Source: Chloroflexota bacterium
GTDB taxonomy: Bacteria; Chloroflexota; Anaerolineae; J036; Brachytrichaceae
Direction of reading: 5' to 3'
Assembly (NCBI GenBank): GCA_023382055.1
Contig: JAMCQN010000035.1
Span: forward strand, 1-51,599
Length of the DNA stretch: 51,599 nt
Within the stretch, counting starts at the first letter, position 1. Each line of letters opens with the position of its first letter. The position numbers were made by a program, and so were the translations under genes. Of the stretch, positions 32,755 to 40,747 are shown one piece after another. The notes under the pieces were generated by a model. The model was not told the origin of the DNA, did no database searches, and was given only the letters and a program-made list of their open reading frames with translations.

Positions 32755-33454
32755 AGTCAACGATCTGAATGTCTTTTACGGCGCCATTCACGCGCTGCAG
32801 GGCATTTCGTTCAACCTCGAAGAGGGCGAGATCGTGACGCTGATCGGCGCCAACGGCGCGGGCAAATCCACCACGCTGCGCACCGTTTCCGGGCTGCTGC
32901 GTTCGCGCAGCGGTTACATCCGCTTCAAAGGCCAGGATATCAGCAGCGTTGCGGCGGAGCAGATCGTGCGCCTGGGCATCAGCCAGGTGCCGGAAGGGCG
33001 CAAGATTTTCGCGCCGCTGACCGTGCAGGAAAATCTGGAAATGGGCGCCTACACGCGCAACAATGCGGCCGAAATCGATTCTTCCATGCAGCGCGTGTTC
33101 GCCAGCTTCCCGCGCCTCAAGGAGCGCGTCAACCAGCTTGGCGGCACGCTTTCCGGCGGCGAGCAGCAGATGCTGGCGATGGGGCGGGCGTTGATGAGCC
33201 GCCCGAAACTCCTGTTGCTCGACGAACCGTCGATGGGTCTCAGCCCGATCCTGACCGAAGAGATCTTCCGCATCATCAAGGAGATCAATTCGCAGGGAAC
33301 GACGATCCTGCTGGTCGAACAGAATGCGCTGATGGCGCTCTCAGTCGCGCAGCGCGCCTACGTGCTGGAGACGGGCAGCATCGTGCTGCAGGGCAACGCC
33401 GGCGAAGTACGCGATAACCCGCAGGTCAGAAACGCCTACCTGGGCGTGGGCTGA
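32744..33454 (+). CDS. livF: Branched-chain amino-acid-type ABC ATPase LivF
   Basis: 236 residues from ATG 32744, overlapping the end of livG by 11 bases; a longer frame from 32669 is livG shadow. Walker A GANGAGKST, GISQVPEGRKIFAPLTVQENL (LivF hallmark), signature LSGGEQQMLAMGRAL, Walker B LLLLDEPSMGL, His-switch replaced by LLVEQNA as usual in LivF. The last gene of the transporter operon, ended by the terminator at 33487. Confidence 0.95.
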   Translation: MLLEVNDLNVFYGAIHALQGISFNLEEGEIVTLIGANGAGKSTTLRTVSGLLRSRSGYIRFKGQDISSVAAEQIVRLGISQVPEGRKIFAPLTVQENLEMGAYTRNNAAEIDSSMQRVFASFPRLKERVNQLGGTLSGGEQQMLAMGRALMSRPKLLLLDEPSMGLSPILTEEIFRIIKEINSQGTTILLVEQNALMALSVAQRAYVLETGSIVLQGNAGEVRDNPQVRNAYLGVG

Positions 33455-33486
33455 CGCCAGCCTGTGTCATGCGCAATAAAATGCAG

Positions 33487-33517
33487 GCCGCCGGAATCAA
33501 ACGCCGGCGGCTTTTTT
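33487..33517 (+). terminator. Terminator of the liv operon
   Basis: GCCGCCGG (33487-33494) pairs with CCGGCGGC (33504-33511) with a 9-base loop, then TTTTTT: a textbook intrinsic terminator. Confidence 0.92.
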
Positions 33518-33566
33518 GTACATGGCACTATACTCATCCACGATGCCTATTGAGGAGAGCATGTAG

Positions 33567-34844
33567 ATGAATAGCAGATTACTGTGTTCCATTGCCGCAG
33601 CGACGATGCTCATCGCGGCATGTCAAAATACTCCAACACCTGCGCCCACGCCGGAGGTCACCCCCGTCCCTTCTGAAGAGCCGATCCCAACCGCCACGCC
33701 TGTCGTCAAAGGGCAGGCGTTCAAGATTTACTCCAGCCTTCCCCTGGCCGGTCATGAGGCAGAACAGAGCAAGAGCATAGTCAACGGGATCAACCTTGCC
33801 ATCGAACAGAAAACCGCCAGTGGTACGCTGTGCGACGGTATTTTCAAGATCACCACTGTGTCGCTCGATGACGCCAGCCCCGCCACCGGCGCATGGTCAA
33901 TGGAACGCGAACAGGAGAACGCCTACAAAGCCGTCACCGATACCGATGCGATGGCCTATATCGGCCCATTCGACTCCGGCGCGGCGCGCGTGTCCATGCC
34001 GATACTGAACAAGGGCAGCATCGCCATCGTCAATCCCTCGGCGGATTATGTGGGCCTGACCAAACCCTATGCCCCCAGCGACCCGGATGTTTACTTTGAG
34101 ATGGGCAAGCGCAACTTCATGCGCCTTGCGCCGCCGGTTGACCTGCAGGGCGCGGCAGCCGTGAGACTGGCCAGGATATTAACCGCGACCAAAGTGTTTA
34201 TCGTGGATGACGCCGAACAATACGGTCGTGGCCCATCGGATGTATTTGCCAGCGCTGCGCAGAAAGCGGGTTTGAGCGTTGTCGGCCGCGAAGCGGTAAG
34301 CGACCAGGCTGATAACCTGCCCTTCATCGCCAGCAAGATACTGATCAGTCGGGCGGACTTCATCTACTACGGCGGCAGCGATCCTGCCAAAGCAGCCCTG
34401 TTCCTGAACGAGGCGCGCAAAGAGAAGATCAACGCTGTCTTCATGGGCACTTCCGCGTTAATGAATAAGGCATTTACCGATGGCGCCGGCGACCTGGCGC
34501 AGGGGGTGTATGCCACCAGCTTCGGCATGGCGGAGAGTCAACTGTCGCCGAAAGGTCAGGCTTTCGCCAGAGACTACGAGAGCCATTACACCAGCAAGCC
34601 GGATATCTACGCCTTCACCGGTTATGAAGCGGCGAGCGTCATCATTGCAGCCGCCGGCAATGTGTGCCAGAAGGACCGCGTCGCCCTGCTGGACGCCATG
34701 TTCAATACGCTGGATTTTGACGGCGTGCTGGGCAAATGGTCGTTCGACGCCAACGGCGATATCAACCTGCATCCTTTCGTCGGGAATAAGTTCGACAAGG
34801 GGACGTGGCAAACCACCGGCCCACTTGCGCCGGAATCGCCTTAA
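33567..34844 (+). CDS. Second branched-chain-amino-acid-type substrate-binding lipoprotein
   Basis: 425 residues. Signal MNSRLLCSIAAATMLIAACQ with lipobox IAAC, then a Pro/Thr-rich linker. Periplasmic binding fold: KSIVNGINLAIEQK, AYIGPFDSGAARVSMPILN, KVFIVDDAEQYGRG, AFMGTSALMN-like INAVFMGTSALMN, GYEAASVIIAAAG. Only moderately similar to the operon lipoprotein at 28076. Its own GAGGAGAG precedes the ATG, and it lies after the liv terminator, so it is separately expressed. It may widen substrate range of the same permease or act as a receptor. Confidence 0.85.
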   Translation: MNSRLLCSIAAATMLIAACQNTPTPAPTPEVTPVPSEEPIPTATPVVKGQAFKIYSSLPLAGHEAEQSKSIVNGINLAIEQKTASGTLCDGIFKITTVSLDDASPATGAWSMEREQENAYKAVTDTDAMAYIGPFDSGAARVSMPILNKGSIAIVNPSADYVGLTKPYAPSDPDVYFEMGKRNFMRLAPPVDLQGAAAVRLARILTATKVFIVDDAEQYGRGPSDVFASAAQKAGLSVVGREAVSDQADNLPFIASKILISRADFIYYGGSDPAKAALFLNEARKEKINAVFMGTSALMNKAFTDGAGDLAQGVYATSFGMAESQLSPKGQAFARDYESHYTSKPDIYAFTGYEAASVIIAAAGNVCQKDRVALLDAMFNTLDFDGVLGKWSFDANGDINLHPFVGNKFDKGTWQTTGPLAPESP

Positions 34845-34879
34845 ACGTTCCATGATTCTGTGGTAAACTCATCGGCAGT

Positions 34880-34953
34880 CGGGGAGTAGCGCAGTCTGGT
34901 AGCGCGCTGCGTTCGGGTCGCAGAGGTCCCGGGTTCAAATCCCGGTTCCCCGA
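34880..34953 (+). tRNA. tRNA-Pro(CGG)
   Basis: Acceptor CGGGGAG (34880-34886) pairs with TTCCCCG plus discriminator A34953; D stem GCGC/GCGC; anticodon stem CTGCG/CGCAG with loop TTCGGGT, so anticodon CGG reads CCG proline; T stem CCGGG/CCCGG with TTCAAAT. The 3' CCA is not encoded. 74 bases. It stands 22 bases before the FemAB gene. Confidence 0.96.
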
Positions 34954-34975
34954 TTTGAGATTCATTCGTTGAGCG

Positions 34976-36073
34976 ATGTTTACCCCAGAAGAACCCACCC
35001 GCGCGCGCAAGGAGAAAAAACCTCCTGTGTTTCCTCTCGCGAAGTGGGACGCATTCGTCGAACAGCACCCGTACGGCCATTTCCTGCAGACAAACCAGTG
35101 GGGCGAATTGAAGTCGGCGCATGGTTGGCGTTCAACCCGCGCCAGCCTGATCAACTCAAACGCCGAGTTGGTCGGGGGCGCCATCGTCCATTTCCGCAGG
35201 CTGCCTTATGGGCTGGGCTCCGTCGCCTATGTGCCGCGCGGCCCCGTAGTCAACTGGGACGACCGCGACCTGGCGGTTTCCGCCGTGCGCAGCACCAGCA
35301 AAATCGCCCGCACGCGCGGAGCGATCGGCATTATCATCGAGCCGGGTCTGCTGGACACGCCATCGGATCAGCGCACGCTGCAGGAAGCCCGCCTGTTTCA
35401 GATTGACGTGAGTGTGCAGCCGCGCCGGACGATCTGGGTTAACCTGGACGTGGAAGAGGAAGTCGATATCCTCGCGCTGATGAGACAAAAGACGCGCTAC
35501 AACATCGGCCTGGCCAAGCGCAAAGGGGTGATCGTGCGCGAGGGTGGGGCGGATGATCTGACGATGTTCTACAACATGATGCAGACCACGTCGGAGCGCA
35601 ACATCTTCGCCATTCATCCGTTGGACTATTATCAGACGTTCATGAACCTGTTCGCTTCCTCAAGCGCCCACATGGCCAGCCTGCTGATCGCCGAGCATGA
35701 TAAACGCCCGCTGGCTGCGATGATCGTTGTGGCGTTCGGCAAGCGGGCGACCTATCTCTACGGCGCCAGCGGCAACGAAGGCCGCGAATTGATGCCGACT
35801 TATCTGTTGCAGTGGGAAGCCATGCGCTGGGCGCGCGCGCGCGGTTGCGTAACCTACGACCTGTGGGGCATCCCCGATGAGGATGAAGAAACGCTCGAGG
35901 CCAACTTCAAGGATCGCGATGACGGGCTGTGGGGTGTGTATCGCTTCAAGCGCGGTTTTGGCGGCCAGGTAGTGCGCCATATCGGCGCGTGGGCGCAGGT
36001 GTATTCGCCGTTGCGCTGGTGGCTGTACGCCCAGGCGCGCCGCATCAAGAAAACCTCCGGCCTGACTGCATAG
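34976..36073 (+). CDS. FemAB-family peptidyltransferase
   Basis: 365 residues. Typical FemAB start WDAFVEQHPYGHFLQTNQWGEL, then LPYGLGSVAYVPRGPVVNW, and ALMRQKTRYNIGLAKRKGV. The second fold shows KRATYLYGASGNE and LMPTYLLQWEAMRWARARGCVTYDLWGIPDEDEE, closing with FKRGFGG. These enzymes transfer amino acids from tRNA to the peptidoglycan stem peptide, though in non-Gram-positive lineages many act on other acceptors. The adjacent tRNA gene is probably coincidental. Followed by heptamer repeats. Confidence 0.9.
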   Translation: MFTPEEPTRARKEKKPPVFPLAKWDAFVEQHPYGHFLQTNQWGELKSAHGWRSTRASLINSNAELVGGAIVHFRRLPYGLGSVAYVPRGPVVNWDDRDLAVSAVRSTSKIARTRGAIGIIIEPGLLDTPSDQRTLQEARLFQIDVSVQPRRTIWVNLDVEEEVDILALMRQKTRYNIGLAKRKGVIVREGGADDLTMFYNMMQTTSERNIFAIHPLDYYQTFMNLFASSSAHMASLLIAEHDKRPLAAMIVVAFGKRATYLYGASGNEGRELMPTYLLQWEAMRWARARGCVTYDLWGIPDEDEETLEANFKDRDDGLWGVYRFKRGFGGQVVRHIGAWAQVYSPLRWWLYAQARRIKKTSGLTA

Positions 36074-36157
36074 GAGAGATTGGAGATTAGAGATTAGAGA
36101 TTGGAGATTAGAGATTAGAGATTGGAGATTGGGATTGGAGATTGGAGATTGGAGATT
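36074..36157. repeat. Heptanucleotide array GGAGATT/AGAGATT
   Basis: About eleven tandem units just after the FemAB stop, with one shortened unit (GGGATT at about 36131). The same consensus as 19299-19380. It faces an inverted array at 36211-36296, separated by 53 bases. Confidence 0.9.
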
Positions 36158-36210
36158 CCATTGGCGCCACGAGTGCTATAACAAACAGTAAATCACCAGT
36201 CCTAAAACGA

Positions 36211-36296
36211 TCATCTCCAATCCCTAATTACCAGTCTCCAGCCTCCAGTCTCCAATCTCCAATCTCCAATCTCTAATCTCTAATCTCTAATCTCCT
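36211..36296. repeat. Heptanucleotide array AATCTCC (inverse of 36074-36157)
   Basis: About ten units, the first few degenerate (CAATCCC, CAGTCTC, CAGCCTC), then AATCTCC and AATCTCT. It ends 2 bases before ATG 36299, so it forms the entire leader of the GH1 gene, as at 19555. Confidence 0.9.
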
Positions 36297-36298
36297 TC

Positions 36299-37639
36299 AT
36301 GATGGCTGACGCGACATTCTACTTCCCTGATGATTTCAAATGGGGCGCCGCAACGGCCGCGCATCAGGTAGAAGGCAACAACACCAATAACCAGTGGTGG
36401 GCATGGGAGCAAGCCCCCGGGCACATCCGCAATGGCGATAAGTCCGGCGACGCCTGCGGCTGGTGGCTGGACGCCGAAGCGGACTTTGACCGCATGGTCG
36501 ATCTGGGCCTGAACGCCCATCGCCTCTCGATAGAGTGGAGCCGTATCGAGCCGCGCGAAGGCCAGTTCGACACAGCCGCTATCGACCGTTATCGCGCGAT
36601 GCTGCTGGGCCTGCGGCGTCGCGGCATCGAACCCATGGTCACGTTGCACCACTTCACCAACCCGCAGTGGCTGGAGGAACGCGGCGGATGGGAACACGCC
36701 CATGTGGTGGTTCCCTTGTTCGTTCGGTACGCCGCCAGGGTCGTCAAAAGCATGGGCGACTTATGCGACCTGTGGTGCACAATCAACGAGCCCAATGTCT
36801 ATGCTACTCTCGGCTATCTGGTCGACGGTCGCATGCCGCCGGGCATGACCAATCGCCTGGATAAGGCAATGGCTGTGATGTGCAACATGCTTCTGGGGCA
36901 TGCTGCGGCCTATCAGGTCCTGCACGAGCATCAGGCGCTGGCGCGGGTGGGATTCGCCCATCACATGCGCCTGTTCCAGCCGCTGAATCCCGCCAGCATG
37001 CTGGACCGCACGGCGGCGCGTCTGCTGGATGGCGCGTTCAACCGCGATAGTCTTACCGCGCTCTTGAAGGGTCGCTGGAGCCTGGCGATGTTGCGCGGCC
37101 GCCCGCCCAGCCCGCGCCCGTTGCGCGGCACTCTGGACTGGATCGGGGTGAATTACTATGGTCGCCAGGGCGTGGCTTTCGATTCCGCCAGCCCCGGCAC
37201 GCTGTGGGGCAGGCAGGTCACTATACCCGGCGCTGAAATGAGCGATTTCGACACTGGCGATGTCTACCCGGAAGGCATCACGCCGTTGTTGAAGTATCTT
37301 GTGCTGTCCAGGCTGCCGGTGTATATCACCGAGAACGGCTTGCCGGACGCGGACGATCACCTGCGGCCCGGATTCATTCTGCGCGAGTTGCGCGCCCTGT
37401 GGTCTGCGGTGCAGTTCCAACTTATCCAGGGCTACTACCACTGGACGCTGACCGACAATTTCGAATGGGCGGACGGCTGGCGGTTGAAATTCGGCCTGTA
37501 CCAGTTCGACCCGCTCACCGGCGAGCGCACACCCCGCCGCAGCGCGATGCTGTACCGCGATATTATCAGGAAGAATGCCATCAATGGGGATATCGTGCGG
37601 GAATATGCCCCCGACGTGGTCGAAAAGCTATTCCCGTAA
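36299..37639 (+). CDS. GH1-family beta-glucosidase/beta-glycosidase
   Basis: 446 residues, no signal peptide. Start FKWGAATAAHQVEGNN (family 1 N-terminal signature), LNAHRLSIEWSRIEP, acid/base Glu164 in TINEPN, nucleophile Glu345 in YITENG, and GYYHWTLTDNFEWADGW. A (beta/alpha)8 retaining glycosidase hydrolysing beta-glucosides, galactosides or fucosides. Intact and of usual length. It begins with the array at 36211 in place of a ribosome-binding site, so expression may be low or unusual. A hairpin at 37646 follows. Confidence 0.95.
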   Translation: MMADATFYFPDDFKWGAATAAHQVEGNNTNNQWWAWEQAPGHIRNGDKSGDACGWWLDAEADFDRMVDLGLNAHRLSIEWSRIEPREGQFDTAAIDRYRAMLLGLRRRGIEPMVTLHHFTNPQWLEERGGWEHAHVVVPLFVRYAARVVKSMGDLCDLWCTINEPNVYATLGYLVDGRMPPGMTNRLDKAMAVMCNMLLGHAAAYQVLHEHQALARVGFAHHMRLFQPLNPASMLDRTAARLLDGAFNRDSLTALLKGRWSLAMLRGRPPSPRPLRGTLDWIGVNYYGRQGVAFDSASPGTLWGRQVTIPGAEMSDFDTGDVYPEGITPLLKYLVLSRLPVYITENGLPDADDHLRPGFILRELRALWSAVQFQLIQGYYHWTLTDNFEWADGWRLKFGLYQFDPLTGERTPRRSAMLYRDIIRKNAINGDIVREYAPDVVEKLFP

Positions 37640-37645
37640 GCATGA

Positions 37646-37680
37646 AGACCTGACAGGCGGCGCACCCACCTGTCAGGTCT
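37646..37680. terminator. Hairpin between convergent genes
   Basis: Perfect 12-bp stem AGACCTGACAGG (37646-37657) and CCTGTCAGGTCT (37669-37680), 11-base loop. There is no T-run on the plus strand (CAATT follows). It may end both the GH1 and PhyH transcripts weakly. The ACCTGACAGGT core looks like a dispersed repeat. Confidence 0.6.
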
Positions 37681-37688
37681 CAATTCAC

Positions 37689-38663
37689 TTACAACGGCGC
37701 GTGTTCATCGCGTTCAGGCGTGTTGGCTTTGCACGTGCGCAGCCAGACGTCCTGCTCGGTCGGCTCGAAGCCCTTCCACGAGTAGGGATCGACGCCGGCC
37801 ACCGGAATGATCTTGCGCCGGTCGGCCATCGCCACGTGCTCGCCCTCTTTCAGGCTCCACGGCAGCAGCGACCAGGCGTTCATGTAGTGGTTCACCAGCA
37901 CGCGCCGGTAGCCGATGCTGCGATTCCTGTGCGAGCGGTGCAGCAGATAGCCGTTGAAGAACACCACCGTGCCCGCCTTCACTTCCACAGGCACTTCCTG
38001 CGACTCGTCGAAACCGTAGCTCTCCGGCGCGAAGTCGAACTCGTCGGGGTTGTTGTGCGGGTGTTGCGGATACAGGTAGCCTTGACGATGCGAGGCGGGG
38101 ACGACGTACAGGCAGCCGTTCTCGATGGTTGCGTCGTCGATGGCGATCCACGCGCCGATCAGCGAGCGGTCGCGGGTGGGGATGTAGATCTCGTCCTGGT
38201 GCCACGCCTGGCCCTGGAACTGCGGCGGTTTGACGAACAGCATGGACTGCATGCACTTCACGCTGCCCTCCCAGAAAGGCAGGTGGGCGGCGGTGACCTG
38301 GCTGAGCACGCCGCAGATCAGGGGGTGTTGCACGTATTTCTGCATCACCAGGCTGATGTAGTGCGGCTGGTGGATACACAGGATGTTCTTGAGCACCTCG
38401 GCGTCGCTCATGTCCGCAGGCAGCGGTTTGAGGTTCTTGCTTGGATAGCCGCCCCGCGAGATGAAGTTGGTGTCGGCCTTCAGTTCTTCCAGTTCGTCCG
38501 GGGTGACCAGGTTCTCCATGATGAGATAGCCCTGCTCGACGAAGAACCTCACCTTGTCCTCGCCCACCACCTTCGGCACGTCGATGCAGCGCGCGGTGTC
38601 GATCTGGCCCTCCGGGCCACCTGTCTTCACATGGCCGTTCGTCTTTACTTTTGTAGATTCCAT
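37689..38663 (-). CDS. Phytanoyl-CoA dioxygenase (PhyH) family protein
   Basis: 324 residues from ATG 38663 with GGAGG 10 bases upstream; a longer frame starts at 38717. Fe(II)/2-oxoglutarate dioxygenase: VRFFVEQGYLIMENLVTPDE at the start, the metal-binding H-x-D in AWHQDEIYIPT, ENGCLYVVPASHRQG, and the distal His in LLHRSHRN with Arg for 2-oxoglutarate. The family hydroxylates fatty-acyl-CoA, ectoine, mitomycin and others. Substrate is not known here. Neighbours are a GH1 and an esterase on opposite strands. Confidence 0.9.
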   Translation of the reverse strand: MESTKVKTNGHVKTGGPEGQIDTARCIDVPKVVGEDKVRFFVEQGYLIMENLVTPDELEELKADTNFISRGGYPSKNLKPLPADMSDAEVLKNILCIHQPHYISLVMQKYVQHPLICGVLSQVTAAHLPFWEGSVKCMQSMLFVKPPQFQGQAWHQDEIYIPTRDRSLIGAWIAIDDATIENGCLYVVPASHRQGYLYPQHPHNNPDEFDFAPESYGFDESQEVPVEVKAGTVVFFNGYLLHRSHRNRSIGYRRVLVNHYMNAWSLLPWSLKEGEHVAMADRRKIIPVAGVDPYSWKGFEPTEQDVWLRTCKANTPERDEHAPL

Positions 38664-38825
38664 TCCATCATCCTCCGTATACCCAGTAATCTCATCCAAT
38701 GACCTCGCTAATACCATACTCTACCTCAGCCAGACATAGTTGTAGCGTGACGAATTCATTCTGCAGGTATATAGACTGGGTCGCGAATCATAAAAGGGGA
38801 CGTGGAGGTGGTCCGGCCGTGCACG

Positions 38826-39590
38826 TCATGCGAAAACCGCTCGAATACCTTTGCTTACGTTGTACGGCATGACAGAGATGTGCGATTCGCCCGCGAAGCT
38901 ATGCGTTGTTAGCTTGAGATTAGGATAGTCGCGACCTCGCAGGGAGGATGTCAACCGATCGATGTTGGCAAGCACGTTCTCAAATTCCAGCGCCCCCGCC
39001 GCCACACAAACCCTGGCCGGCAGGTCGGTATGGCTCGCTGCGTAACCGCGCTCGTATTCGAAAACCGGGTGATCCGCCCGATCAATCCACGGGCTGCCCA
39101 GAACGTAGCGGTCGAATGTGTCGGGATGGTTGAGCAGCACATATAGCCCGAACAGTCCTCCGAGTGAATCGCCCCAGAAGGCTCTGTCGTCGTTGTCAAC
39201 CCGATAGGTGGAACCCACGAACGGTATCAACTCGCTGCGGATGAAGCGTAAAAACTGATCGGCCCCGCCTGCGGCGGGATCGTCAAGCCACCCGTGCGGG
39301 ACGAAATCGTGATTGCGCTCCGGCGTGTTATACCACCGGCCCGGGTACCCGATGCCTACGATGACCAGTGGCGGTATTTGCCCGTCGAGTCCAAGGAACC
39401 TGACGATAGGAACTGTCATGTCGAAGAGCCAGTTGGCGTCTGTCATGTAAAGTGTTCGGTACGACTGTTGCGAGTCGGCATAGCCGGGGGGCAACGCCAC
39501 GGATATGCTGAAATCATGATCGACGTGAGCGGACGATAGAATGTGGACCTCCGTCTGCGGGATGGTTACGAGCGGGCTTTGCGTGGTCAT
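38826..39590 (-). CDS. Esterase D/enterobactin-esterase-like alpha/beta hydrolase
   Basis: 254 residues. I use ATG 39590, preceded by AAGGAG 6 bases away. A longer frame to 39731 carries a foreign N-terminus (see remnant). Esterase core: ISVALPPGYADSQQSYRTLYMTDAN, VIVGIGYPGRWYN, nucleophile Ser in GDSLGGLFG, Asp in YVLGSPWIDRADH-type loop, His in GESHISV. Resembles IroE/YbbA-type esterases of the Esterase_D family. No signal peptide. Confidence 0.87.
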   Translation of the reverse strand: MTTQSPLVTIPQTEVHILSSAHVDHDFSISVALPPGYADSQQSYRTLYMTDANWLFDMTVPIVRFLGLDGQIPPLVIVGIGYPGRWYNTPERNHDFVPHGWLDDPAAGGADQFLRFIRSELIPFVGSTYRVDNDDRAFWGDSLGGLFGLYVLLNHPDTFDRYVLGSPWIDRADHPVFEYERGYAASHTDLPARVCVAAGALEFENVLANIDRLTSSLRGRDYPNLKLTTHSFAGESHISVMPYNVSKGIRAVFA

Positions 39591-39620
39591 TGATTGCTCC
39601 TTGTGACGGTGAAGCATGAA

Positions 39621-39731
39621 CTTCACTCGTACCTGCATATACAGCGCGCGTGCATCATCGGCGCGTCCCTGGGTTTCGGCCTGCATGCCTTGCGCGCATA
39701 ACCGAACGACATGATTATCCGGGTCGATCAC
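39621..39731 (-). pseudogene. N-terminal remnant of a TPR-like 'rRNA adenine methyltransferase'-annotated protein
   Basis: The frame IDPDNHVVRLCAQGMQAE-TQGRADDARALYMQ resembles, from memory, the conserved start of a helix-rich family (D-N-P-V-x-x-L-C-x-x-G-x-x-A-E-x-x-G-R-x-x-D-A-R-x-L-Y-x-x) often annotated as rRNA adenine methyltransferase. About 33 residues are present, then the frame runs without break into the esterase leader. The rest of that family is absent, so this is a 5' stub left by deletion. Confidence 0.4.
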
Positions 39732-39771
39732 TTACAATCCGCCTTATCATATTGGTAACCGCGAGGATATC

Positions 39772-40611
39772 ATGGCAATGAAAATCGATTCGCACCAGCA
39801 CTACTGGTTAATCTCACGCACCGATTATGGCTGGCTTACGCCTGCTTCGGGCTTGCTGTATGCCGATTTTATGCCGGAGCATCTGAAACCGCTCATGGCA
39901 CAGTTCGGCATCGATAAAACCGTAGTCGTGCAGGCTGCGCCGAGCGCTGCCGAGACGGAGTTCCTGCTGGGTATTGCCGCAAATGAAGCAACCGTGGCCG
40001 GTGTGGTTGGCTGGCTGGACCTGACGGCGAGTGACTTCCGTCGGCAGTGGGAGCACTTTCACCGCAACCCGAAGTTCGTCGGCATTCGCCCGACGATCCA
40101 GGACCTGCCGTCCGAGTGGATTCTGCAGGATGTGGTCGTATCAAATCTCGCGTTTCTCGCACAGAGAGGTTTCACCGTCGATCTGCAGTCGAACCCGCGC
40201 CATCTGCCATACCTTGTGCAATTGATGGAGCGCGTGCCGACATTGAAGGCGGTAGTCGATCACCTGGCAACGCCGGCTTATCACAGCCGCATCCTGCAGC
40301 CGTGGGCCGGGTATATGTCCCAACTCGCCGCGTATCCCAACGTGATGTGCAAGCTTTCCGGCATGGTTTATGGCAGTAACAACCCGGGCTGGTCGCCGCA
40401 GGCCGTAAAGCTGTTTGCTGACCACGTGATCGGCGCATTCGGCAAGCGGCGCGTCATGTTCGGCGCCGACTGGCCGGTGTGTTTGAAATATGCAACATAC
40501 CAGGGAGTGCTCCAGTTAATGGACACGATACTGGGGCTTGATTGGGCGCAGCAGGAACGCGACGACGTCTATGGTGGCAACGCAACGCGCTTCTACGGGT
40601 TGCACTTGTAA
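39772..40611 (+). CDS. Amidohydrolase/L-fuconolactonase-like lactonase
   Basis: 279 residues. Metal-dependent TIM barrel (COG3618 type). KIDSHQHYWLISRTDYGWL carries the H-x-H pair. Strands follow with VVGWLDLTASDF, PKFVGIRPTIQDLP, FTVDLQSNPRHLPYL, VDHLATPA and RVMFGADWPVC with the metal Asp. Family members hydrolyse L-fuconolactone, L-rhamnonolactone or 2-pyrone-4,6-dicarboxylate lactone. The aldolase and dehydratase in this window fit a non-phosphorylating sugar-acid route. ATG 39772 follows AGGATATC. Confidence 0.88.
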   Translation: MAMKIDSHQHYWLISRTDYGWLTPASGLLYADFMPEHLKPLMAQFGIDKTVVVQAAPSAAETEFLLGIAANEATVAGVVGWLDLTASDFRRQWEHFHRNPKFVGIRPTIQDLPSEWILQDVVVSNLAFLAQRGFTVDLQSNPRHLPYLVQLMERVPTLKAVVDHLATPAYHSRILQPWAGYMSQLAAYPNVMCKLSGMVYGSNNPGWSPQAVKLFADHVIGAFGKRRVMFGADWPVCLKYATYQGVLQLMDTILGLDWAQQERDDVYGGNATRFYGLHL

Positions 40612-40747
40612 GCCGTTTGTCAGCGTCATGCACCTGAACCTCGTGCCTTTGACTCGTGTGTAATTCGCGTTTCTCTGCATAATACTCATGGGTTCATTGA
40701 GCGCCGCGCCACCGGCATGTTATTGCATATCATGACTGGAGATACCT

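Noticed and set aside
34880..36073. Functional link between tRNA-Pro and FemAB
   Set aside because: FemAB enzymes use Gly, Ala or Ser tRNAs; adjacency alone is weak evidence.
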